A stretch of DNA of 64,000 nt, taken from assembly GCF_022605725.1 (NCBI RefSeq), contig NC_065557.1:806001-870000 (forward strand), in the 5' to 3' direction. How positions within the stretch are numbered: position 1 is the first letter of the stretch; every line of letters starts with the position of its first letter. The notes under the pieces were generated by a model. The model saw only the letters and a list, made by a program, of their open reading frames with translations. It was not told the origin of the DNA and ran no database searches. This DNA comes from Anthonomus grandis grandis. Taxonomy: Eukaryota > Arthropoda > Insecta > Coleoptera > Curculionidae. This document shows, in pieces, positions 23,901 through 29,420 of the stretch. A program made the translations under genes and the position numbers.

Positions 23901-26127
23901 CTCTCAAATTCAAATTAAGTCTTTTTAAGAATTATGGGCGAGTTTTTTATACCTTGGAGATGATCTCGCTTATGGAGGCGGGATCGAGCTGATCCAGGAT
24001 TTCCAGTTGTTTCTCTATGGTGTCCCGTTCCAAGTAAGAAGCGATCGACGTGACCGGTTTTTCGATTTGTTTCTTTTGTCGGTTGACGATGAGGGGTTTC
24101 GGAATCGTTATTGGGGTGGTACTTCTGATGGGTGCCGAGGGTCCAGGATAGGTTCTGAAAGAACTTAATCATCAATAATAATAACTATCTTGTAAAATAA
24201 ATATAAGCATTTATCAAAGTCATGGGGAGAACTAGTCTAGGGCGTCCCTATCTAAACATGCTAATTAAAATTAAAAGCTAAATAAAATGCACAACAAACA
24301 CAGGATTTTTTGGAGAGTATTTGGTTAAAGTTATATATTGGAAATCAGTGTCATATTGTGGGTATCATCTATAGGCTACCAAATAGAAGTAAAAAAATTT
24401 TGGCATTTTTTGAAGAACAGCTTTTTGAAGGTATGATTTCATTTCTTGTAAGGGCGATTTTAATATAGATTTTTTTAAGATGGATGATGGTTTTAAGTTA
24501 AAGTTAATGATACAGAATGTTCATTTGGAAACTTCCCACCACGGATTTATCGAAAACCACTGTTTAAAAAAAAAACGCCGAAATACGTCAAAAGGTTTGT
24601 CAAGGGGGACAACTTTCTAACCTAAAATTATTTCACCCACTGCCCCCCCAGGGTCATCCCTTTAAAAATTTTAAATGGCAAGGGGTATCGAGTAATAGCT
24701 TGTTGAAAAGGTCTTTGGAAGTCTTTTATTTTGACGCTTGATTTTTTTAATCGGTCGATTCGTTTTCGAGAGAATTAGAAAAATCTTAATTTGTTCAGAT
24801 AGAAAACAAATCATGAAAATATCAGTTTTTATTTCAATAAATGTTCAAAATGTTTCCCGTTAGGGTTTGCGAAATCTACAATTCGTTTATAATTTAAAAC
24901 GGAAACTACCAACATAAACAGCAATATTGAAGATTAAACGTGGAAAAAACTAAATAACAACCTGAATACTGAGCTTTGCTCGAGAACATAGTCACTGGAC
25001 AGTCTCCGAATGGAAAAAGGTTATTTTTAGTGATGTATCAAAGTTCAATTTGATTAATTCGGATGGCAAAAGATATGTTAGGCGTTCTGTGAACCAAAGA
25101 TATCTGAAACCAAATATAAGGTGTCCACAGTCTAGCATGGTGTTTTTCGGGCTATGGGATGGGTTCACTACATTTGATAGAAGGCACGATGGATCGTTTT
25201 ATGTATAAAGAGGATGTTATGGTGCCTTACTAAGGTCGTTAAGCAATGGTTGACCCAAGAAAAAATTAATGTTATCAAATGGCCGTCACAGTCACCGGAC
25301 CTAAATCCGATCGAGAACATTTAGAATTACAGTGATCGTCACATCCGATGTAAAAATTTCAAAATTAAACAAGAAGAACATTTTGAAGCTTTGAAGGCAT
25401 ACTGGATATCCATTGACACGTCCTATATTGACAATTTAATTAGGTCAATGCCCAAAAGGTTGGTGGAAGTGAGAAGAAATAGAGGCTAAGCAACGCATTA
25501 TTGAATAAAACCCTTTAAATTTTCTATACTTATTTTTATTTTAGTAAGCTTTGAATTTGCCAATTTTATTTTGGCCACTTGAAAATTGTTTAGTTTTTCA
25601 ATTTTTTTTTAATAAAATTGGGTATTACGAATAAATAATTTAAATATAATTAAACATTACAAATAGGCTCCGTTGTTTTTTAATCAGGTACTGTCCCACC
25701 TAATTTATCATTTCCTAAACCGTGATATAAACAAATTTGAAAAACAAGTAGTTGTGAATCTACTTTTGGCCACCAGTGTAGATTATGAGTAATAAAAGTG
25801 TGAAGTGCAATGAGTGGATTATAATACTGAAAAAAGACCTATTCAAGAAAAGCGGGTAAAGGTTTGTTTTTGCTTACGGACGTCTAGCGAGGAATTCCGT
25901 GATGACTTTTTTCTTCTGGTTCTGGGGTACCACCTCTTTGGCATTAACCAGTTTGTAGGCGGAAAAATCTGGTTTAATCTAAAATTGGAAAAAAAAGTTG
26001 AGTTTATGGGTAGAGTAAAGGTTTTTTTTTTAAATTTTCATACGGAATTTTGCCTCTTTTTCTCGCTTTTGGGGCCGAATGGGAGGCGAAAAGGGACGCG
26101 GGGGGGCGGAGGGTCTTCTTGGTCCAT
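5923..26127 (-). CDS. Nine-exon gene for an unrecognised 1665-residue, probably nuclear, repeat-rich protein (whole model)
   Basis: Join of exons, in transcript order: 26127-26044, 25978-25878, 24154-23953, 18507-18234, 18171-18052, 13870-9980, 6423-6367, 6301-6077, 5966-5923. Every junction has GT/AG ends, all phases match, and the sum is 4998 nt (1665 codons plus TGA). The ATG at 26127 sits in a strong CACCATGG context. Layout: residues 1-130 Pro- and Lys-rich linker; about 130-230 a compact, predominantly non-low-complexity segment (NNSCGDYLERELVSVLG, then VVKCLIRHRLERGRGAFF) that could be a small helical or winged-helix-like fold; about 325-370 a Lys/Arg/Ser cluster resembling nuclear localisation signals; about 690-1255 degenerate 27-residue repeats; about 1400-1530 a basic, helix-prone, coiled-coil-like region; and a basic tail with YNFRQRTP and YPLRNR. 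No enzyme motif, signal peptide or membrane segment is seen. I do not recognise the family. Nuclear location is inferred from charge only. Confidence 0.75.
6077..6301 (-). CDS. Unrecognised gene, exon 8
   Basis: 225 nt between acceptor TATGTTTAG and donor AAGG/GTAAGC, phase 1 at both ends. It encodes SEQQPDTTPVTTPPK, then YNFRQRTP and a strongly basic stretch ending SYPLRNRVK. I chose the GTAAGC donor because it brings the short last exon into frame. The open frame continues past it into intron without similarity. Confidence 0.7.
6367..6423 (-). CDS. Unrecognised gene, exon 7
   Basis: 57-nt micro-exon between acceptor TTCCTTATAG and donor TCAG/GTATTC. It encodes ETPKSSPRKLRLRSAKGS after completing an Asp codon from exon 6. 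Phase 1 at both ends, so it could be skipped without a frameshift. Confidence 0.65.
6424..7335 (-). other. Intron 6 sequence, upstream part: nothing recognised
   Basis: AT-rich intron with no coding similarity. Sentences such as TTTCTTGGAAATCATGAAGG and TTCCTTGGAAAAGAAGTG suggest faint, decayed repeat content. Confidence 0.4.
7336..7842. mobile_element. Foldback (TIR-only) element
   Basis: Two arms in inverted orientation. The left starts near 7345 with GTAACATACGGAGGG at 7364 and runs to about 7490. The right runs from about 7665 to CCCTCCGTATGTTAC at 7815-7829. Both arms share GATTTAAGGCACTG, TTTTGCAAAAT-like and GTTAGATTCTCC. The right arm carries an extra insertion of about 60 bp. The roughly 170-bp centre has no open frame, so this is a non-autonomous hairpin element inside intron 6. 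Exact ends and target duplication are uncertain. Confidence 0.6.
8029..9770 (-). mobile_element. Tc1/mariner-superfamily transposon with ~250-bp TIRs
   Basis: 1742-bp element flanked by TA on both sides. Inverted repeats at 8029-8281 and about 9520-9770 begin with GGGTTGTCTTTTATATTT and share AAATGGAACCCCTTGTATAT. A transposase gene lies between them on the minus strand. It sits in intron 6 in the same orientation as the host gene. Confidence 0.8.
8349..9361 (-). pseudogene. Mariner-like transposase, internally deleted
   Basis: The start MGYAEEEKFEIMRLFYKNN and the following ARSTFYY resemble the N-terminal helix-turn-helix of DUF4817-type mariner transposases. A 64-bp intron (9060-9123, GT-AG) joins it to a second DNA-binding part (VDASRHFQCSRSKIQRVLQK) and a DDE_3 catalytic part with ILWTDEAVF (first Asp) and NVWCGI. 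The frame then breaks near 8600, and the C-terminal part resumes with INWPPNSPDLTPLDSFLWGY to GGHIQHL. The stretch that normally holds the second catalytic Asp (a QxDGAPPH-type motif) is missing between these parts, together with about 40 residues. The enzyme should therefore be inactive. The rest is well preserved, suggesting a fairly recent loss or mobilisation in trans. Confidence 0.8.
9980..13870 (-). CDS. Unrecognised gene, exon 6: large exon with degenerate 27-residue repeats
   Basis: 3891 nt between acceptor TTATTTTCAG and donor GACG/GTAAGT; phase 1 at both ends. It opens with KRNENHPQTANEST, then a Lys/Arg/Ser-rich region (protein residues about 325-370), a mixed charged region with spaced Leu and Lys, and then about 20 copies of a degenerate unit of mostly 27 residues with the pattern GETRLGSPETLGSVKAN then TxLEESTEFN (about residues 690-1255). 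Some units are 21 or 24 residues, and blocks of several units are themselves duplicated. After the repeats come RRKLCINLTNETSS, a segment rich in aromatic and charged residues (MKQHFVLLEDSD), and a basic helix-prone region (KTSKRIRKSLYKERR). The internal GTG at 13811 is a Val, not a start. The opposite-strand open frames here are shadows of the repeats. Codon use and lack of stops over 3.9 kb show it is coding. Confidence 0.85.
13871..15576. repeat. Degenerate ~180-bp tandem repeat in intron 5, left part
   Basis: Diverged units share TTGGAATGTTCTTTTACTTT, GAAAAATTGAGGAAAATCCA, GAGCTAGAAGCATTTTTATT, a GGCAAGTCATGTCTTGTG-like stretch and AAATTGCCCTATAACTTTTC. Units are seen near 14040, 14530, 14700, 14770, 14930, 15110, 15290 and 15440. 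The first ~100 bp after the exon is not clearly repetitive. No coding sequence. Confidence 0.65.
15577..17319. repeat. 366-bp satellite array (4.8 copies) with A/B dimer structure
   Basis: Copies start at 15577, 15943, 16309, 16675 and 17041 (each TATCGAATTTTT), an exact 366-bp period; the last is truncated near 17319. Copies are nearly identical. Copies 1 and 3 share AGCAATTAGAAG and a TTTGGG tail. Copies 2 and 4 share AGCTATTAGAAG, TCGCCC and a TTTGGAA tail. The unit of amplification is therefore 732 bp. The array splits the older ~180-bp repeat of this intron. Confidence 0.9.
17320..18051. repeat. Degenerate ~180-bp tandem repeat in intron 5, right part
   Basis: Continuation of the repeat at 13.9-15.6 kb, with units near 17345, 17540, 17745 and 17920 that share TTTTGGAATGTTCTTTT and GAAAAATTGAGAAACATTCA-like text. 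It resumes with a copy of the sequence left of the 366-bp array. Confidence 0.65.
18052..18171 (-). CDS. Unrecognised gene, exon 5
   Basis: 120 nt between acceptor TATTTTCTAG and donor GAAG/GTGAGA. It encodes AIISNAIRTLTTNETELG and an acidic/Ser segment DHLIDDLSSGSSGLE. It completes an Asp codon from exon 4 and donates one base to an Ala codon with exon 6, so both phases match. Confidence 0.75.
18234..18507 (-). CDS. Unrecognised gene, exon 4 (best-conserved-looking segment)
   Basis: 274 nt between acceptor ATCTCCAAG and donor CG/GTGAGG. The exon is GC-rich against an AT-rich intron. It encodes VMVCLNNSCGDYLEREL, VSVLGVASYTAYGRGS, NMRDVVKCLIRHRLERGR, and AFFRLEPSDSAVVAGD, followed by an acidic-Thr tail. 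The alternation of helices and a basic turn could be a small DNA- or protein-binding fold; that is inference. This is the segment to use for homology searches because it is free of repeats. It ends in phase 1. Confidence 0.75.
18508..19080 (-). other. Intron 3, no recognised feature
   Basis: AT-rich intron sequence. From 18976 to 19040 it holds one of two ~65-bp direct repeats (the other at 19881-19943, core TAGAATATACGTATA). No coding similarity. Confidence 0.4.
19082..19630. mobile_element. C-rich foldback element, copy 1
   Basis: An imperfect inverted repeat with CCTTACCCCCCACCCACCCC at 19313-19332 in one arm and GGGGTGGGTGGGGGGGTAAG at about 19573-19592 in the other. Both arms also carry CACTGTTTTTCGTTCATAAT-like text. 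A homologous copy in the opposite orientation lies at about 26340-26810. No open frame of note. The G-rich blocks have four closely spaced G-runs and could form a G-quadruplex (inference). Confidence 0.6.
20280..21030 (+). pseudogene. Decayed transposon-type gene resembling DUF7869 proteins
   Basis: Reading with frameshifts on the plus strand gives LAVYDVLSKSDLSSYSKIRL, CADRCCGQNRK, stop, then IIFLVPGHSYLPSDIRVF, stop, IEKKLSTTIDLKTYLDLLKY, HGIVVNLGQNCKVADRKF, YWHFKFYLGKRFILTKNSDG and EPFYNSDTGLPKSI. The order of a GQN motif, a PGHSYLPSDRVF motif and a YWHFKF/GLPKSI ending matches the widespread insect DUF7869-type proteins, which I associate with mobile elements. At least two stops and two frameshifts make it dead. 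The longest intact piece is 20588-20845. No terminal repeats were identified. Confidence 0.6.
21207..21505. mobile_element. 299-bp palindromic MITE
   Basis: Near-perfect inverted repeat: left arm 21207-21308 starting GCAAAGCAAAATAATAGGCG, right arm 21405-21505 ending in its complement. Both arms contain GGCGAAGGGTCCTGTTTACT and GGTTGTTAAA. The ~95-bp AT-rich centre has no coding potential. Open frames on either strand are arm translations. Confidence 0.8.
21802..23850 (-). mobile_element. Mariner-like transposon with ~335-bp TIRs
   Basis: 2049-bp element flanked by TA. Terminal inverted repeats span 21802-22140 and 23512-23850, starting CAGGGTGTCCAT / CAGGGTTTCCAT and sharing TTTTAACTGCTTATAAGTCG. 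A transposase pseudogene lies between them on the minus strand. It sits in intron 3. Confidence 0.8.
22328..23320 (-). pseudogene. Mariner-like transposase pseudogene
   Basis: Starts MFTTREKARCVLLFSEWKS and NSILHWVRQFSQEGTVKRK, an N-terminal helix-turn-helix of the DUF4817 kind. A frameshift near 23095 leads to ISIRKIAQTTNMSKSKF. The catalytic part has IMSDEATFHISG (first Asp), NVWCAVSKSKIYGPFFF and a second-Asp motif QDGAP preceded by an in-frame TAG. Then come a small deletion, the third-Asp region WAPYSPDLTIPDF with WGYVKDRCY, and a GGHIQQLIY end. The stop plus frameshifts make it non-functional. Confidence 0.75.
23953..24154 (-). CDS. Unrecognised gene, exon 3
   Basis: 202 nt between acceptor TTCTTTCAG and donor AAG/GTATAA. 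It encodes TYPGPSAPIRSTTPITIPK, a basic linker, then a predicted amphipathic helix (YLERDTIEKQLEILDQLD) that runs into ISEIISK and continues in exon 4. It enters with one base of a split Pro codon and leaves in phase 0. Confidence 0.75.
24155..25000 (+). pseudogene. LINE endonuclease relic in intron 2 (about 24330-24560)
   Basis: Around 24350 the plus strand reads VGIIYRLPNRSKK followed by FFEEQLFEG. This resembles the (V)GVIYRPPN block of APE-type LINE endonucleases. A weak GDFNIDFF-like reading follows near 24460. Stops and frameshifts are frequent. The rest of the stretch (24560-25000), including a C-run at about 24645, has no recognised content. Confidence 0.4.
25000..25490 (+). pseudogene. 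Tc1 transposase relic
   Basis: The plus strand reads WKKVIFSDVSKFNLINSDGK and RYVRRSVNQRYLKPNIRCPQ, then SSMVFFG. After an internal deletion it reads QEKINVIKWPSQSPDLNPIE and, past a stop, a C-terminal part with RSMPKRLVEVRRNRG. VIFSDESKFNLF and WPxQSPDLNPIENLW are hallmarks of Tc1 transposases, but the first Asp context is altered, the middle is lost and stops are present. No TIRs were identified. Confidence 0.7.
25878..25978 (-). CDS. Unrecognised gene, exon 2
   Basis: 101 nt between acceptor CCAATTTTAG and donor CC/GTAAGC, encoding IKPDFSAYKLVNAKEVV and a basic segment ending FLARRP. It enters in phase 0 and leaves in phase 2, matching both neighbours. GC content is well above the surrounding intron. 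Confidence 0.7.
26044..26127 (-). CDS. Unrecognised gene, exon 1 (start codon)
   Basis: 28 codons from ATG, beginning MDQEDPPPPRVPFRLPFG and ending in a Lys-rich stretch before donor CC/GTATGA (phase 0). A possible 5' UTR acceptor (TTTTCTAG) lies 20 bp upstream at 26148-26149, so a non-coding leader exon further upstream is likely. The Pro-rich, non-repetitive coding sequence and Kozak match decided this start. Confidence 0.65.
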
Positions 26128-26340
26128 GGTGGTGACTTTAATCAAACCTAGAAAAGATTTTATTTTAATATTAGCATTGACGTATGTAAAATATTGTAAA
26201 TTTTTTTAGCATGAATAAAACAGTACCAGTATCTACCTATTTGGAAATGCATTTTTTTTTTAAATTAATGGTGGTAAGGGTAATGTTATTAAATAATTCA
26301 GTTTTTCAGGTTAGAAAAAATTTACAATAATTTGTTTATT
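26128..26340. other. 5' leader / intron region of the minus-strand gene
   Basis: A 20-bp leader directly precedes the ATG and follows a TTTTCTAG acceptor, which suggests a 5' UTR intron. The promoter was not located. Confidence 0.35.
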
Positions 26341-26810
26341 TTTGATAATACACTATCCTTACCCCCCACCCACCCCACACAACTTACCAGTAAAAAATTG
26401 TTTTAAAAAATCATTCTTTTCCAAAATAAGACGCATGAATAACAGCTGGTTTTGTCGTTAATATTTAATTTAATAACACAGTTCATTTATTTAAATTTAA
26501 TACTGAAACAGCGTTCTCAGGCTGAATATTATGGACGAAAAACAGTGATTTTTCAAAAGAATTTCTTACTGGACAAATGTTTGGGGTGGGTGGGGGGGTA
26601 AGGGTTGTGTGAATGAAAAACAATGTTTTTGCAGAGAATATATACTGTTTATTTAAGTTCGATGTAATTTTATATCTAAATGTTTAGTATAAAAACAGCG
26701 TTATTAGACTGGATAATATGGATGAAAAACAGTGATTTTTTTTAAGAATTTCATCAAACATTTGCGATGTAGTAATCGAATGTAAAGACTAGCTATGTAA
26801 ATCCCTCGTC
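26340..26810. mobile_element. C-rich foldback element, copy 2 (inverted relative to copy 1)
   Basis: Reverse-complement homologue of 19082-19600: CCTTACCCCCCACCCACCCC near 26358 and GGGGTGGGTGGGGGGGTAAG near 26583. It shares AACGACAAAACCAGC-like and TTGTCCAGTAAGAAATTC text. The two copies lie about 6.8 kb apart. Confidence 0.6.
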
Positions 26811-26849
26811 TTTCTGGAAATATTTAAACAAGTTTTCTACTCTAAACCC

Positions 26850-27530
26850 GGGGCTATTTTTTCCGATAAAAAATGTTGATTAGTTTGTCAAAAAATTGAG
26901 TTAAATCACTAAAAGTTTGATGTGATTATTGGAATCATAGGGTCTATCACTTGGTTTTATTCCGGAGAACCTGGAAATTTTGTTTTTGTTTGACGGTTTT
27001 GGACAAAATTTCCATAAAATTTAATTCTGAATCCAAAAGAATTTGTTTTATGAAAAATGTTGAGTAGTTTTTGAAAAAATCAAAATTTAATTATTATTTT
27101 AAAAGTAAGGACCTCCGGGTTGGTAAAACTCTAAAGAACCAAGAAACTTTGATTGGATGCTTTTGAATCATATGCAACATTCTCAGAGAATTTAATTGTG
27201 AATCCAGATCAATTTATTTCATTAAAAAGTGTTGAGTAGTTTTTAAGAAAATTATGTTTAAAGGGCAAAAAGTCTGTTTAAGGAACCTTAGCGTCTACTA
27301 CATAGGTTAACACTGGAAAACCTGGATATTTTTGTAACTTAAAACAAAATTTACAGAAAATTTCATACCGAAAATTTACTTTCTGTCCCATAAATCGGCT
27401 TGAATGTTCATTACTGATGATATTATGCATACAAAATTCGAGGAAGATCGAGACTGTTTCTGGAACGTGACTAACCAATAAATTCATTCGAAATGCCTGG
27501 AAGGCATAACCCTTAAAAGCTTGGAAAACA
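26850..27530 (-). repeat. ~184-bp satellite superfamily, minus orientation (3-4 diverged units)
   Basis: Read on the minus strand, units contain CTGGATTCAGAATTAAATT, CTCAAAAACTACTCAACAT and the CCAGGT...AACC block seen in the plus orientation from 29.4 kb. Divergence is high. Short open frames here are satellite translations. Confidence 0.6.
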
Positions 27531-29420
27531 TGAAAAATTATATTGATGTTGATGAATCTAAAACTTTAAATGCTTGGAACAGAAAAATATTAATCGGTTG
27601 AATATCGAGGATGTATAATTATATTCTTACGTTTTCTAGGCATTTTAATTAATGCATAGAAAACAGTCGTTTGGTTTTTTTCTTCATTCATCTTTCACTT
27701 AACCTGGATTCTTAATATACGTAGAGTCAGGAAAGTATACCGGAAAGTATTATTCTAATTTCTTGAAAAACAAAATACGTACTTCTGGGAAAAAAATAAA
27801 TATTTTTCCAGAAAAACAACAATAATCATTGGAATTTCCTGGCAATTGAAATTGACAAAAAAAACCTTTTCAAAAATCAGGACACACTGGCACAAATGAA
27901 TACATTAAAGAAAAAACTGGGAAAAAGAGAATCATAATAAAACTGTTACCGGTTTCGCGTTTTCTAGAAATGAAATAATTTTTAATATTTTCCAGGTTTC
28001 CGGATATGTTTCTCACCTTTTTTTTTCGGGCATTTGACGTCAATTTCCTTTTGTCACCCGGGAATTAAAAATAATCGTTTTCCAGGCAATCGAATTAATT
28101 TTTATCATTTTCCAGGTTATTGAAGTCTTGAAAATCGGGCGATAAAAACGTATAGAAAAAAGTCGGGAATCCTCAGTGATGTCCGTATATTCTCTCTCTC
28201 TCGCTCTTTCTGTCTGGTGACCGTGTATATTTCGTGAATTAATTAATTACACGCAGACACGCGCGTTATCTTAACAAAAAAAAAAGTGGGCCAAGAACCA
28301 ATTTTTTTTTTAATAATAATTTTTTTTTTGTTAAACAAAATGTCGATGAACCGCGATTGCGTCAACCCGACACGTGATTACGATCAATTGACGACGGTAA
28401 TTCACCGCAGCAGCACTCTCACTTGACGCAACATTTACTCAATAATAAAGGGGCAAAGGGAGGGAGGGAGGGGACAACAGACACACGTAAAAGCAATTAA
28501 TGAGAAAATCAAATAAGAATTAAGTGAAACTAGTTTGGTCCGAGGAAGATAAATCCAACCAGGGTCCAGTTCGAACCGGCCAAAACCAGCCCCGGGGAGT
28601 ATTAAGATTTTAATTGTTAAAGAATTAAAACGCAAATTGAGCGGGTTTTTTGGGAGGTAGGACGTGGGGGGGAAACATTATTTCGAAGTTGGTTGCATAA
28701 CAGGTTCACGCGAAGTACGACAACCAAAAAGAAAACAAAAAGATTCACGGTCAAGGTTAACCCTCTAAAGTCCTTGACAAACTTTTGCGTCTTATATACC
28801 CAAATATAAGACGTGAAAGAATTTTTTTTTATTACGTCGGTATGTATTTGTGTATCTCCTCTCTCTTACTTTCTGTCTATTTTTATTGGGTTCCCTCAGG
28901 AAGACGTGTAGAGGAGAAAAAAGAGGGCAACAGCGTTTTTTTACTTTTAGATACATTCATCCATAAAAAGGATTTTTTTAATTGTCTAGGCATTCAAAAG
29001 GCAAACATTTTTGTTTTTCCAGATTTTTGGGTTTTGTATCAAAAACATGGACTAAATAAAACCTGACAAATGTTTTGTGGATATTAAAAAAAAAAAATAT
29101 ATCAAAAAAGCAGGACGCCCTGAAATAGAATAAAAAATTAGAAATACTTGGAAAAAAAAAATCTAAAAAACGAGAAAATTATTCTGATTTTTTGGAAACA
29201 ATAAACTTTAAATGAATATTTCCATAAAAACTGCTCTAATTATCTGCGAAAAATTTTCCAAAAAACTGGAACGTTTTATAATTTTCCTGCAATTAATGAA
29301 AAAAAATCCCACATCAATCAATCATAATCTTTAATTACAAACAAAAGAAATATAAGTGGATTGGTAATAGTAAAGTAGACTAAGAATTAATAATTAATTA
29401 ATACTCAATTTTATCAAAAA
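27530..29420. other. Non-coding spacer with a unique GC-richer island
   Basis: 27.5-28.15 kb has degenerate ~60-bp motifs around TTTTCCAGGCATTTGAATT. 28.18-28.75 kb is more complex DNA with a CT-run (TCTCTCTCTCGCTCTTTCTG), GAGA-type repeats and an AGGGAGGGAGGGAGG tract near 28450. 28.75-29.4 kb is AT-rich. No coding sequence was supported. Confidence 0.45.

Noticed and set aside
24520..24800. Possible TIR of another transposon (C-run and GGGGACAACTTTC-like text)
   Set aside because: No inverted partner was found nearby, so it could not be supported.
25814..26209. 131-codon plus-strand frame with a Gly-rich stretch
   Set aside because: It overlaps exons 1 and 2 of the minus-strand gene, whose splice phases and start context explain the openness.
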